A DNA stretch of 57,051 nucleotides from Acidimicrobiales bacterium. GTDB taxonomy: Bacteria > Actinomycetota > Acidimicrobiia > Acidimicrobiales > GCA-2861595. Position 1 is the first letter of the stretch; every line of letters begins with the position of its first letter. The translations under genes were made by a program, and so were the position numbers. Where the stretch lies: NCBI GenBank assembly GCA_036262515.1, contig DATAIT010000019.1, positions 1 through 57,051 of the forward strand, written 5' to 3'. Under the pieces are notes generated by a model. The model was not told the DNA's origin. It made no database searches and worked only from the letters and a program-made list of their open reading frames with translations. This document shows positions 1 through 7,898 of this stretch, in pieces.

Positions 1-1
1 G

Positions 2-250
2 GGCGCCGGCGAGGACTGGGAGCGCAAGAAGGACAGCGAGAGCGTCCCGGGCGCGGGCGGCGAGCCGGTCAACACGGACGACGACGGCGAGGACGACTCC
101 GATGGCGGAGACGTCGACGCGGACGAGCTCGACTTCGGCAAGGACGTCGACACCGACGCCGTGGTCCCCGAGGACGGCCCCCCGGCCGACGACGACGAGG
201 ACTCGGACGACGCCGAGGACGACGACGACTCGGACGACTCCGAGAAGTAG
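2..250 (+). CDS. C-terminal end of an unknown protein with an acidic tail (partial)
   Basis: The reading frame is open from the window edge and ends at TAG 248-250, giving the last 82 residues of a protein whose 5' end lies outside the window. Asp and Glu make up about half of the residues, with runs such as DDDEDSDD and EDDDDSDDSEK and only a few basic residues near the left edge. There is no membrane segment and no recognisable fold. Acidic tails of this kind are usually disordered and mediate binding, but nothing visible says which protein this is. The gene converges on the acyl-CoA dehydrogenase with only 3 nt between the two stop codons. The reading frame is well supported; the function is unknown. 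Confidence 0.6.
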   Translation, partial: GAGEDWERKKDSESVPGAGGEPVNTDDDGEDDSDGGDVDADELDFGKDVDTDAVVPEDGPPADDDEDSDDAEDDDDSDDSEK

Positions 251-253
251 GCG

Positions 254-1408
254 CTAGCGCGACATGGCGCGTGCGATGACCACGCGCTGGATCTCGTTCG
301 TCCCCTCGTAGATCTGGGTGATCTTGGCGTCGCGCATCATGCGCTCGACCGGGAAGTCCCGGGTGTAGCCGTAGCCGCCGAGCAGCTGCACCGCGTCGGT
401 GGTGACGGCCATGGCCGTGTCGGAGGCGAAGCACTTGGCCATGGCCCCGACCATGCTCAGCTCCTCTCGCCCGCCAGGTCCGGTTTCCGCGTCGATGAGC
501 GCGCAGGCGCGGTACACCAGACCTCGGGCCGCCTCCGTCTTCATCGACATGTCGGCCAGCATGAACTGCAGCCCTTGCAGCTCGGCGAGGGGGCGCCCGA
601 ACTGGTGCCGCTGCTTGAGATAGGCCGCGGCGTAGTCGATGGCGCCCTGGGCGATGCCGACGGCCTGCGCGCCGATCGACGGCCGGCTGCGGTCGAGCGT
701 GCCCATGGCGATGTAGAAGCCCTGGCCCTCGTCGCCGATGCGGTGGGTAACCGGGACGCGCACGTCCTCGAGAATCACCTCGCCCGTCGGACTTCCTCGC
801 ACGCCCAGCTTCTTCTCCAGCTTCCCGATCCGCACCCCCCAGTCGTTCTCGACGAGGAAGCAGGAGATGCCGCGATGACCGGCCGCGGGGTCCGTTTTGG
901 CGAACACGGTGTAGGTGTCGGAGATGCCGGCGTTGGTGATCCAGTACTTGACGCCGTTGAGGACGTACGACTCGCCGTCCCGCACCGCCCGCGCCGACAT
1001 GGCGGCCACGTCCGAGCCGGCGTCCGGTTCCGACAGGCAGTACGACGCCTGTGCCTCGCCCGTCGCCACCAGCGGCAGGTACGTCTGTTTCAGCTCCTCG
1101 GAACCCCAGTGGATGACCGGGGTCATCCCCAGCCGGGAGATGAGCATGGTGAGGCTGGTCGACGCGCACACCCGCGCCAGCTCCTCGATCATGATCGCCT
1201 GGGTCACGGCGTCGGCGCCCGCCCCGCCGTATTCGGAGGGAACACCGAGCGACGGCAGCTCCATGGCGACGCAGTCGCGGAAGTTGTCCCACGGGAACTC
1301 ACCCCGCTCGTCGACCTCTGCCGCTCGCGGCGCGATCCTCTCCTCACAGAAGCGACGCAGGACGACCCGGAACTCCTGTTGCTCGTCGCTCAGGAGGATC
1401 GATTGCAC
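254..1408 (-). CDS. acyl-CoA dehydrogenase
   Basis: A 384-residue acyl-CoA dehydrogenase, a soluble FAD enzyme that makes the alpha,beta double bond in acyl-CoA thioesters (fatty acid or branched-chain acyl-CoA oxidation) and passes electrons to ETF. Both family signatures are present: YCLSEPDAGSD at about residues 123-133, and the C-terminal block GGYGYTRDFPVERMMRDAK leading into YEGTNEIQR. Glu368 in that last motif is at the position of the catalytic base of the short/medium-chain enzymes. The length is normal. The start is GTG, preceded by a weak -10-like GACACT 6 nt upstream and no Shine-Dalgarno sequence. The chain-length specificity cannot be read from sequence. It is the last minus-strand gene before the window edge and is separated from the epoxide-hydrolase-like gene by 50 nt. 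Confidence 0.93.
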   Translation of the reverse strand: MQSILLSDEQQEFRVVLRRFCEERIAPRAAEVDERGEFPWDNFRDCVAMELPSLGVPSEYGGAGADAVTQAIMIEELARVCASTSLTMLISRLGMTPVIHWGSEELKQTYLPLVATGEAQASYCLSEPDAGSDVAAMSARAVRDGESYVLNGVKYWITNAGISDTYTVFAKTDPAAGHRGISCFLVENDWGVRIGKLEKKLGVRGSPTGEVILEDVRVPVTHRIGDEGQGFYIAMGTLDRSRPSIGAQAVGIAQGAIDYAAAYLKQRHQFGRPLAELQGLQFMLADMSMKTEAARGLVYRACALIDAETGPGGREELSMVGAMAKCFASDTAMAVTTDAVQLLGGYGYTRDFPVERMMRDAKITQIYEGTNEIQRVVIARAMSR

Positions 1409-1458
1409 GATTCCAGTGTCGCACCGAGCCGACCCGTCCGGCGGCGGGCCCCGACTGG

Positions 1459-2325
1459 TCAGCCGTGGGCGGCGAGGTGCTCGAGAAGGAGTCGGTTGAG
1501 GTCGTCCGGGACCTCTTCGGGGATCCAGTGGCCGACGCCGGCCATCTCCTCGAAGTGGTACGGGCCCTCGACGAAGGCGGCGCTTCCTTCCGCCGCCATC
1601 CGCCCGAGGGCGGGATCGGCGTCGCCCCAGACGTACAGCGTAGGGACCTCGACCTTGAGGGCGCCGGCCGATCGGGCGGCCGCCTCGGTCACCGACACGG
1701 CCCGGTACCAGTTGAGGGCGCCCGTGAGCGCGCCAGGCTCGCTGAGCAGGCGCACGTACTCGCCCGTCTTCTCGGGCTCGGGATACCCGGCCGCCACGAG
1801 CACGCCCTGGAGACCGGCCCCGTCACCGGCCAGGAGCGCCTCTTCGGCCGCCCCCTCCTTGCGCAACATCTCGATGTAGGCGGACCGGGCCAGCTGGTCG
1901 GGGTCGCCGCCGGCCACCGCCGCCGCGAAGGCTGCTGGATGCGGCGTTGAGACGGCGGTCAGCGTGCGCACGCGCTGCGGGTAGTGGGCGGCCACCAGCC
2001 AGGCCACGGCCCCGCCCCAGTCATGCCCCACGACGTCGAGTCGGTGGGCTCCGAGCTCGTCGGCCACTGCCAGGACGTCGCCCACCAGATGCTCCATGCG
2101 GTAGGACTCGACACCCTCGGGCCTGGCCTTGGGTGAGTACCCCCGCTGGTCGAACGCCACCGCCCGGTAGCCGGCGGCAGCCAGGGCGGCCATCTGGTGA
2201 CGCCACTCGTACGAGCTCTGCGGAAAGCCGTGCAGGAGGAGCACCATCCGCCCGTCGGGCGGACCGGCGGCGTGGGCGGTGAAGGCGAACTCGCCCGCCT
2301 CGATCTCGAAGGCGTCGACGCTCAT
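1459..2325 (-). CDS. alpha/beta hydrolase, epoxide hydrolase-like
   Basis: A 288-residue alpha/beta hydrolase. HGFPQSSYEWRHQ (about residues 32-44) carries the HGxP oxyanion motif. GHDWGG (100-105) puts Asp102 at the nucleophile position, as in epoxide hydrolases and haloalkane dehalogenases, not serine esterases. The late GVGHWIPEE supplies the catalytic His. The HGFP motif favours epoxide hydrolase over dehalogenase; the substrate is unknown. The start ATG at 2323-2325 overlaps the upstream TGA as ATGA, so the gene is translationally coupled to the preceding unknown gene and is the last cistron of the leuB-ilvE-cimA transcript. A longer open frame runs upstream, but it overlaps that gene and lacks family similarity. 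Confidence 0.88.
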   Translation of the reverse strand: MSVDAFEIEAGEFAFTAHAAGPPDGRMVLLLHGFPQSSYEWRHQMAALAAAGYRAVAFDQRGYSPKARPEGVESYRMEHLVGDVLAVADELGAHRLDVVGHDWGGAVAWLVAAHYPQRVRTLTAVSTPHPAAFAAAVAGGDPDQLARSAYIEMLRKEGAAEEALLAGDGAGLQGVLVAAGYPEPEKTGEYVRLLSEPGALTGALNWYRAVSVTEAAARSAGALKVEVPTLYVWGDADPALGRMAAEGSAAFVEGPYHFEEMAGVGHWIPEEVPDDLNRLLLEHLAAHG

Positions 2326-2831
2326 CCGGCGAGCAGGCTCCGCCAGTCGGCCAGCTTGGCCCGGACCTGGGCGGGCGTGAGGCGGAGCGTGTCGGGCTTC
2401 ACCTTGTCCACCACGTCGCGCTGCGCCCAGTAGTCGTGGGCGGCACCCTGCAGCAGCGGGACCCGGAACGCCACCAGATCCGCCGGCGCGTCGCCCAGGT
2501 ACCCGAACAGGGTGAACGCCAGGTCGAGGTCGTGGATCACCGGAGCCCGCCCGAACATCGACGCCCGTCGGAGACCCACGCCGAGGCAACCGGCCACCAC
2601 GTCCTCGGCGTGCTCGTCGGCCGTGAGGTCGAGGCGGTCGACGAATCGCTCGGCCAGCGTGAGCCCGTAGCCCTGGTCGGGACCCGGCGAACCGAACCGT
2701 TGGCCGGTGGGCAGATCGGGCGACACCAGCTCGGCCGGTCGGTCCTGGCGCCAGCCACCGTGGGCGGGGATGCGCTCGGCCGCACGCACCCGGTCGCCTG
2801 CGTGAAGCGGGACGAATTCCGGTTGGGCCAC
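2322..2831 (-). CDS. conserved hypothetical protein (169 aa) in the leuB operon
   Basis: I do not recognise the family of this 169-residue protein. It has no signal peptide, membrane segment or cofactor motif. Features that may help a search are the N-terminal QPEFVPLHAGDRVR, a central DQGYGLTLAERFVDRL and a C-terminal helical part ending KPDTLRLTPAQVRAKLADW. Start codon GTG at 2829-2831 has AAGGGG about 8 nt upstream and lies 4 nt after the cimA stop; its own stop overlaps the next start as ATGA. Coding periodicity and the tight coupling on both sides make it a real gene. Membership of a branched-chain amino acid operon is suggestive, but its role is unknown. Confidence 0.75.
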   Translation of the reverse strand: MAQPEFVPLHAGDRVRAAERIPAHGGWRQDRPAELVSPDLPTGQRFGSPGPDQGYGLTLAERFVDRLDLTADEHAEDVVAGCLGVGLRRASMFGRAPVIHDLDLAFTLFGYLGDAPADLVAFRVPLLQGAAHDYWAQRDVVDKVKPDTLRLTPAQVRAKLADWRSLLAG

Positions 2832-2835
2832 GCCG

Positions 2836-4485
2836 TCACCCCTTGTCGTCGGCGCCGCGGGCGCTGTGCAGCAGACCGTAGACGACGGCGTCGGAGAGGG
2901 CCTGCCACGACGCCTCGATGATGTTCTCGGACACGCCGATGGTGGACCACGTCCTCTCGCCGTCGGTGGAGTCGACGAGAACCCTGGTCACCGCTCCGGT
3001 CCCCCGGGACGTGTCGAGGACGCGCACCTTGTAGTCCGTGAGATGCACGCCGGCGAGGGAGGGGTACTTGCCGCCCACGGCCCGGCGAAGCGCAGCGTCG
3101 AGGGCGTCGACCGGCCCGTTGCCCTCGCCGGTGGCCACGACCCGCTCTCCTTGCACGTGGAGCTTGATCGTGGCCTCCGTGTCGAGGTGGTGGTCCTCGC
3201 GCTGCTCGGTGATCACGCGGAACGACTCCAGGCGGAAGAAGCCCTGCTCCCAGCCGGCCGCCTTGCGCATCAGCAGCTCGAGTGAGCCGTCGGCCACCTC
3301 GAAGTGGTAGCCGCGGTGCTCCAGGTCCTTGAGCTGCTCGAGCACGGTGCCGAGGACCTCGCTGTCGAAGGCGAGCCCGAGCTGCTCGGCCTTCAACGCC
3401 AGGGTGGACCGCCCGGCCAGCTCGCTCACGACGAAGCGGGTGCCGTTGCCGACGAGGTCGGGCGGGATGTGCTCGTACAGGTCACGGCCGCGCGCGATGG
3501 CGGACGTGTGCAGGCCGGCCTTGTGGGCGAAGGCGGATTGGCCCACGAACGGCTGCTGCGGGTTCGGTGCGATGTTCACCAGCTCGGCGATGTGGTGGGC
3601 GACGGGGCGCAGGCGCTCCATGCGCGCGGGGTCGATGGTGCGCACCCCCATCTTCACGCTCAGGTCCGGGATCGCCGAGCACAGATCGGCGTTGCCGGTG
3701 CGCTCGCCGTAGCCGTTGACGCAGCCCTGGACGTGGGTGGCCCCGAGGCGGACGCCCGTGAGCGTGTTGGCGACGCCGCAGCCGCCGTCGTTGTGGAAGT
3801 GGAGCCCGATCTGGGCGGACACCTCGGATCTCACCTCGGTCACGATCTGCTCGACCTCGTGGGGCAGGGTGCCGCCGTTGGTGTCGCACAGCACGAGCGT
3901 CTCGGCGCCCGCCTCCTCGGCCGCCCGCAGCACCCGCAGTGTGAACTCCCGGTGGGACTTGTACCCGTCGAAGAAGTGCTCGGCGTCAAAGAAGACGCGC
4001 AGACCGTGGGCCCGCAGGAAGGCCACCGACTCCGCGGTCATGGTGACCGCTTCGTCGAGGTCCGTGCGCAACGCCTCGGTGACGTGGCGGTCCCACGACT
4101 TTCCGACGATGCACACGGCCGACGTGCTCGCCTTGATCAGATGGCGCAGCGTGTCGTCGGTGTCGGCCCGGCGGTGGGGACGCCGGGTGGAGCCGAACGC
4201 GACCAGCGTGGCCGTCCCGAGCTCGAGCTCGTCGGGAGCCCGCTGGAAGAACTCCTCGTCCTTGGGGTTGGCGCCCGGCCAGCCGCCTTCGATGTAGGCG
4301 ACGCCCAGGTGGTCGAGCTGGCGGGCCACCCGCAGCTTGTCGTCGACCGTGAGCGACAGACCCTCCTGCTGGCTGCCGTCGCGCAGGGTGGTGTCGTAGA
4401 TGTCGACCGCCTCGGGCAGGTCGGGCAGCGGCCCGTGGTGGCCGCGCCCCGACGCCGCCGGTCCCTCAGGCGTCGACGTGCTCAC
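2836..4485 (-). CDS. cimA: (R)-citramalate synthase
   Basis: A 549-residue citramalate synthase that condenses acetyl-CoA with pyruvate to (R)-citramalate, the entry to the threonine-independent route to 2-oxobutyrate and isoleucine. The HMGL-like TIM barrel starts with DTTLRDGSQQEG (about 31-42), the metal and keto-acid site; HFHNDGGCGVANT further on is the second conserved metal block. The C-terminal third (after about 400) is the LeuA-type dimerisation/regulatory domain. LRDGSQQEG and the overall length match the CimA branch, whereas the LeuA of this window has LRDGEQSPG. The start is GTG 4483-4485 with AAGGA 8 nt upstream, and the first 20 nt overlap the end of ilvE. LeuCD and LeuB (same window, LeuB in this operon) carry out the next steps, which explains why cimA sits here. 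Confidence 0.9.
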   Translation of the reverse strand: MSTSTPEGPAASGRGHHGPLPDLPEAVDIYDTTLRDGSQQEGLSLTVDDKLRVARQLDHLGVAYIEGGWPGANPKDEEFFQRAPDELELGTATLVAFGSTRRPHRRADTDDTLRHLIKASTSAVCIVGKSWDRHVTEALRTDLDEAVTMTAESVAFLRAHGLRVFFDAEHFFDGYKSHREFTLRVLRAAEEAGAETLVLCDTNGGTLPHEVEQIVTEVRSEVSAQIGLHFHNDGGCGVANTLTGVRLGATHVQGCVNGYGERTGNADLCSAIPDLSVKMGVRTIDPARMERLRPVAHHIAELVNIAPNPQQPFVGQSAFAHKAGLHTSAIARGRDLYEHIPPDLVGNGTRFVVSELAGRSTLALKAEQLGLAFDSEVLGTVLEQLKDLEHRGYHFEVADGSLELLMRKAAGWEQGFFRLESFRVITEQREDHHLDTEATIKLHVQGERVVATGEGNGPVDALDAALRRAVGGKYPSLAGVHLTDYKVRVLDTSRGTGAVTRVLVDSTDGERTWSTIGVSENIIEASWQALSDAVVYGLLHSARGADDKG

Positions 4486-5386
4486 ACCAGTCCTTGTAGC
4501 GGTCGACCTGACCCTTGATGGCGGCGAAGAAGACGTCTTGGATCTGCCGGGTGACGGGCCCGGGCTCGCCGATCTCGCGGTCGTCGACGGACCGGATGGG
4601 CACGACCTCGGCCGCCGTCCCCGACAGGAACGCCTCGTCGGCGGTGTAGAGGTCGCTGCGCAGGATGTGGCCGACCTCGCACTCGATGCCCAGGTCGCGG
4701 GCGATGGTCATCACGGAGTCCTGGGTGATGCCGGCGAGCGCGCCGGCACTCACGGGCGGGGTGACGATGCGGCCGCGCTTCACCACGAAGATGTTCTCGC
4801 CCGTGCACTCGCTGACGTAGCCCTGGGGGGAAAGGAGGATGGCCTCGTCGTAGCCGGCCTTGAGCGCCTCCACCTTGGCCATCGACGAGTTGATGTACAT
4901 CCCGGTGCCCTTGGCCGCCGGCGGCATGGCGTTGGGGTCGTGGCGCTGCCACGACGAGATCTTCATGCGCACGCCCCGCTTGATGCCCTCGTCGCCCAGG
5001 TAGCTGCCCCACGGCCACACGGCGATCGACACGTTCACCGGGCACGGGAGCGGGTTGAGCCCCATCTCCCCGTAGCCCAGGTAGACGAGGGGGCGGATGT
5101 AGCACGAGTCCAGGCCGTTGACCCGCACTGTCTCCTTGGTGGCGGCCACCAGCTCGTCGACCGTGAACGGGATGTCGAGCATGAAGATCTTGGCGCTGTC
5201 GAAGAGCCGGACGATGTGGTCGGTGAGCCGGAACACGGCCGGGCCGCCGGCCGTGGCGTAGGCACGTATGCCCTCGAAGACGCCGCATCCGTAGTGGAGC
5301 GAGTGGGTGAGGACGTGGATCTTGGCGTCGTCCCAGTCGACGAGCTGGCCGTCCATCCAGATCTTGTCCACCTTCTGCAGGGGCAT
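4466..5386 (-). CDS. ilvE: branched-chain amino acid aminotransferase
   Basis: A 306-residue class IV (fold type IV) PLP aminotransferase that makes Leu, Ile and Val from their 2-oxo acids with glutamate. The PLP-binding lysine is Lys159 in PPAAKGTGMYINS. HYGCGVFEGIRAY (31-43) and the downstream GYVSECTGENIFVVKRG and AGITQDSV blocks are the conserved substrate and phosphate sites. The length agrees with the roughly 300-residue IlvE family. ATG 5384-5386 is preceded by AAGGG about 9 nt upstream and lies 4 nt after the leuB stop; the 3' end overlaps cimA by 20 nt. It is the second gene of the attenuated operon, so its expression should follow the Val/Ile signal of that leader. Confidence 0.93.
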   Translation of the reverse strand: MPLQKVDKIWMDGQLVDWDDAKIHVLTHSLHYGCGVFEGIRAYATAGGPAVFRLTDHIVRLFDSAKIFMLDIPFTVDELVAATKETVRVNGLDSCYIRPLVYLGYGEMGLNPLPCPVNVSIAVWPWGSYLGDEGIKRGVRMKISSWQRHDPNAMPPAAKGTGMYINSSMAKVEALKAGYDEAILLSPQGYVSECTGENIFVVKRGRIVTPPVSAGALAGITQDSVMTIARDLGIECEVGHILRSDLYTADEAFLSGTAAEVVPIRSVDDREIGEPGPVTRQIQDVFFAAIKGQVDRYKDWCEHVDA

Positions 5387-5390
5387 GGCT

Positions 5391-6365
5391 CTAGACCCTT
5401 TCTGCGACTGCGTCGCCCAACTCGGATGTGGATCCCGACAGCGACAGCGCTGCCGCGACCGCCTTCTCGACCCGGGCGGCGGCGCCCGCTTCCCCCAGGA
5501 ACTCGAGCATCATCGCCGCCGATCGTATGGCTGCGAGAGGATTCGCCCGACCGGTGCCGGCGATGTCGGGAGCCGACCCGTGCACCGGTTCGAACAGGGA
5601 CGGCCCCGATCCCGCCGGATTGAGATTGGCGGACGCGGCGAGGCCGATGCCGCCCGCCAGCGCGCCGCCCAGGTCGGTGAGGATGTCGCCGAACAGGTTG
5701 TCGGTGACGATCACGTCGTACCGCTCGGGCCGCTCGACCAGGTGGATGCAGGCCGCGTCGACGTGGTCGTAGCCGGTGGCGACGTCGGGGTACTCGGCGG
5801 CCACCTCGTGGTACGCCCGCTGCCACAGGTCACCGGCGAAGGTGAGCACGTTGGTCTTGTGGACCAGTGTGAGGTGGCGCCGGGCCCGGGACTGGGCCAG
5901 CTCGAAGGCGTACCGCAGGCACCGCTCCACACCGAAGCGCGTGTTGACCGACCCCTGGGTGGCCACCTCGTGCGGAGTGCCCTTGCGCAGCGCGCCGCCC
6001 TCGCCGGCGTAGCTGCCCTCGGTGTTCTCCCGCACCACGACGCAGTCGATGGTTGCACCCTCCATCGGGCGCACGTTGACGTAGAGGTCGAGCTCGAAGC
6101 GCAGGCGCAGGAGCAGCCCCCGCTCGATGACACCCGGCGGCACCTCCGGTGTGCCCACGGCGCCGAGGAGGATGGCGTCGAGGCCCCGCAGCTCGTCGAG
6201 CACGCTGTCCGGCAGGACGTCGCCCGTCCGCAGATACCGCGCCCCGCCGAGGTCGTACTCGACGGTGTCGAGGGCGACGCCGGCTGCGTCCATCACCTTC
6301 AGCGCCTCGCGGACGACCTCGGGCCCGATGCCGTCGCCGCCGATGATCCCGACCCTGTGGGCCAA
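5391..6365 (-). CDS. leuB: 3-isopropylmalate dehydrogenase
   Basis: A 324-residue NAD-dependent decarboxylating dehydrogenase of the isocitrate/isopropylmalate family, third step of leucine synthesis. It also acts on the methylmalate intermediate of the citramalate route. [13 protein letters not shown] begins the protein, [13 protein letters not shown] and the [15 protein letters not shown] metal-binding block follow, and [15 protein letters not shown] is the NAD-binding region. I chose TTG 6363-6365 as start because GAGGAG lies 9 nt upstream and the protein then begins exactly at the family N-terminus. An ATG at 6401 is in frame, but translation from it would read through the attenuator terminator. 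It is the first gene of the operon leuB-ilvE-cimA-unknown-hydrolase. Confidence 0.93.
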   Translation of the reverse strand: MAHRVGIIGGDGIGPEVVREALKVMDAAGVALDTVEYDLGGARYLRTGDVLPDSVLDELRGLDAILLGAVGTPEVPPGVIERGLLLRLRFELDLYVNVRPMEGATIDCVVVRENTEGSYAGEGGALRKGTPHEVATQGSVNTRFGVERCLRYAFELAQSRARRHLTLVHKTNVLTFAGDLWQRAYHEVAAEYPDVATGYDHVDAACIHLVERPERYDVIVTDNLFGDILTDLGGALAGGIGLAASANLNPAGSGPSLFEPVHGSAPDIAGTGRANPLAAIRSAAMMLEFLGEAGAAARVEKAVAAALSLSGSTSELGDAVAERV

Positions 6366-6387
6366 CGTTCTGTGCTCCTCGGGAAAG

Positions 6388-6443
6388 AAAAAACCGCCCA
6401 CTGCGTGGACGGTCGACAGCGCACACCCGAGAGGGTGTGCGCT
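6388..6443 (-). promoter_or_regulatory. attenuator of the leuB-ilvE-cimA operon
   Basis: Two hairpins lie between the leader peptide and leuB. The first has an 11-bp perfect stem AGCGCACACCC (loop GAGA, 6418-6443) and includes the leader stop codon. The second, 6394-6412, pairs CCGTCCAC with GTGGGCGG (one U-G pair) and runs straight into six U residues, so it is an intrinsic terminator. This is the arrangement of ribosome-mediated attenuation: stalling in the leader should disturb the first hairpin and let leuB be transcribed. An explicit antiterminator pairing was not computed. Transcription is on the minus strand, divergent from greA. Confidence 0.75.
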
Positions 6444-6474
6444 ACGGAATGACGGCTACGGAGGTGGCGGTCAT
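6442..6474 (-). CDS. leader peptide of the leuB operon ([10 protein letters not shown])
   Basis: A ten-codon reading frame from ATG 6472-6474 to TAG 6442-6444 with the sequence [10 protein letters not shown]. It contains two Val codons and one Ile codon (GTA, GTC, ATT) just before the stop, which falls inside the first attenuator hairpin. The Val/Ile content fits an operon whose products (IlvE, CimA, LeuB) serve Ile, Val and Leu. No strong Shine-Dalgarno precedes it. A -10-like TACAGT lies 9 nt upstream of the ATG, so the transcript leader may be very short. The peptide itself is probably not functional. Confidence 0.65.
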   Translation of the reverse strand: MTATSVAVIP

Positions 6475-6526
6475 GGCAATCCCACTGTACCGGCGCGCAA
6501 GCGCAGGCGCTACCCACTTCCGGAGC

Positions 6527-6532
6527 TAACCT
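6527..6532 (+). promoter_or_regulatory. -10 box for leaderless greA
   Basis: TAACCT ends 7 nt before the greA ATG. No Shine-Dalgarno is present, so the transcript probably starts at or next to the start codon. I see no clear -35 box. Confidence 0.5.
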
Positions 6533-6539
6533 CGCCTCC

Positions 6540-7010
6540 ATGGGCGAGACGCATCTGTCCCGTCGGGCTCACGAGCGTCTGCGCGAGGAGCTCGAGGACC
6601 TCACCACCCGGGGTCGGGTCGACATCGCCCGGGCCATCGAGGCGGCTCGCATGCTCGGCGACCTCTCCGAGAACGGCGACTACCACGCGGCCAAGGACGC
6701 GCAGGGGAAGATGGAGTCCCGGATCCGCCACATCGAGCGCGTGCTCTCCGAGGCCACCATCGTCGACGACGACGCGGACACCGGCGGCGCCGTGGTGGCC
6801 GGCTCCACCGTGTCGCTGCGCTTCGAGGGCGACGATGAGGTCGAGCGGTACCTCGTCGGCTCCATCGAGGAGCGCGTGGAGGGCGTCACCATCATCACGC
6901 CCGGGTCCCTCCTGGGCCAGGCCCTCGTCGGGCGGCAGGCCGGCGAGACGGTCGACTACGAGACCCCCACCGGCGCCACCCTCAAGGTCGAGATCGTCGA
7001 CGTCGCCTGA
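6540..7010 (+). CDS. greA: transcription elongation factor GreA
   Basis: A 156-residue GreA, which binds the secondary channel of RNA polymerase and stimulates cleavage of backtracked transcripts. The N-terminal half is the antiparallel coiled coil with the acidic tip motif GDLSENGDYHAAK (about 40-52); the tip Asp and Glu residues are intact. The C-terminal half is the FKBP-like GreA/GreB domain with GSLLGQALVGRQAGETVDYETP. The length is normal. It is transcribed alone on the plus strand, divergent from the leuB leader and convergent with the CooC-like gene; a perfect 39-nt palindrome separates the two stop codons. Confidence 0.95.
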   Translation: MGETHLSRRAHERLREELEDLTTRGRVDIARAIEAARMLGDLSENGDYHAAKDAQGKMESRIRHIERVLSEATIVDDDADTGGAVVAGSTVSLRFEGDDEVERYLVGSIEERVEGVTIITPGSLLGQALVGRQAGETVDYETPTGATLKVEIVDVA

Positions 7011-7017
7011 TCTGTTT

Positions 7018-7056
7018 CGAGTAAATAACTCGCCATTCTGGCGAGTTATTTACTCG
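7018..7056. repeat. dispersed palindrome, copy 1 (greA / CooC-like gene)
   Basis: A perfect inverted repeat with 17-nt arms CGAGTAAATAACTCGCC and loop ATTCT, located between convergent gene ends. The right arm contains the TAA stop (7050-7052, minus strand) of the CooC-like gene. It has no U tract on either strand. It probably works as a bidirectional terminator or transcript-end stabiliser. Three nearly identical copies lie at 24506, 25488 and 42182. Confidence 0.85.
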
Positions 7057-7835
7057 GGAACGGGGATTTTGGCGAGGTAGCGGTCCTCGAGGTCGTCGGC
7101 CAGCCGCTGGATGGCGGCAACGGCGGCGGACGCGGGGGCGGCGTCGAGGAGGCACCGGCCCTCACGGTCGGCGGCGACCACCGCCGGGTCGTCGGGGATG
7201 ACGGCCAGGAGATCGGCGTCGAGGGAGGACACGAACGCTCGGAGGACGGGCTCCTCGCCCGGACGGACCCGGTTGCCCACGAAGGCGACCCGCTCGATGC
7301 CGAGCTGGCCGGCCAGGCGGTGGGCCCGGCGGGCGGTGAGCAGGACCTTCTTCTGCGGCTCGACCACGAGGAGCAGGGCGTCGACGTAGCGGAGTGTGCC
7401 GCCGGCCCACGAGAGGTGCTCGAGACCGGCCTCCATGTCGGCGATCACGACCGTGCCGGGATTCGCCGCCTCGATGTTCTCGATGAAGCCACGGACCGTG
7501 ACATGGCTGCTGCCCGTTCAGCCGCCGCCCGGCTTGGTGATGCGAGCCGCCTGCATGTACGTGACGCCGTCAGGACCCTCGATCCCGTGCCTGCGCACGA
7601 TCTCGACCGGCGTGGACGCATCCGTGGTCACCGAGTCGCCCCGGCCCCGGCGTTCCACGAACGGGCGCATGGCGTCGATGCGGGCCTGGTCGATGCCCGA
7701 GCTCATGGCCAGGTGCGGATCCGAGTCGCAGTCGAGCGCGATCACCCGGTGCCCCCGCCGAGCCAGCGTGCGGGCCAGGACCGACGAGATGGTGGTCTTC
7801 CCCACACCTCCCTTGCCAGCGATCCCGACGCGCAC
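7050..7835 (-). CDS. CooC/MinD-like P-loop ATPase with an in-frame TGA (selenocysteine candidate)
   Basis: A 261-codon gene of the CooC (Ni-insertion ATPase for CO dehydrogenase) / MinD / NifH family. The first part, from GTG 7833-7835, has the deviant Walker A GKGGVGKTT (residues 7-15) and IALDCDSDPHLAMSSG. The frame is interrupted once, by TGA at 7518-7520 (codon 106), in TKPGGG-TGA-TGSSHVTVRG. It then continues in the same frame through VVIADMEAGLEHLS and LLLVVEPQKKVLLTARRA, the typical second half of the family, to TAA 7050-7052. Both halves are well conserved with no frameshift. In CooC proteins this place holds a Cys-x-Cys metal-binding motif, so the TGA replaces the first cysteine; the second is Gly108. 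A hairpin, GTCACG-GTC-CGTGGC (7488-7502), starts 15 nt after the TGA, resembling a bacterial SECIS. The alternatives are a young pseudogene, two separate polypeptides, or a sequence error. No CO dehydrogenase genes are in the window. Confidence 0.7.
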
Positions 7836-7886
7836 GACGACATTGTGGCCCACGCGCCCCCGCACGGTGCCCGGCGCGGGCTCCCC

Positions 7887-7892
7887 TACGCT
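7887..7892 (+). promoter_or_regulatory. -10 box for leaderless alpha/beta hydrolase gene
   Basis: TACGCT ends 6 nt before the ATG at 7899, and no Shine-Dalgarno is present. The spacing fits a leaderless transcript. Confidence 0.5.
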
Positions 7893-7898
7893 CGCTCG

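Noticed and set aside
7050-7448. The second half of the CooC-like gene as a separate gene starting at ATG 7446-7448
   Set aside because: The conserved family sequence continues upstream of that ATG without a gap to the TGA, and there is no ribosome site; one interrupted gene is more likely.
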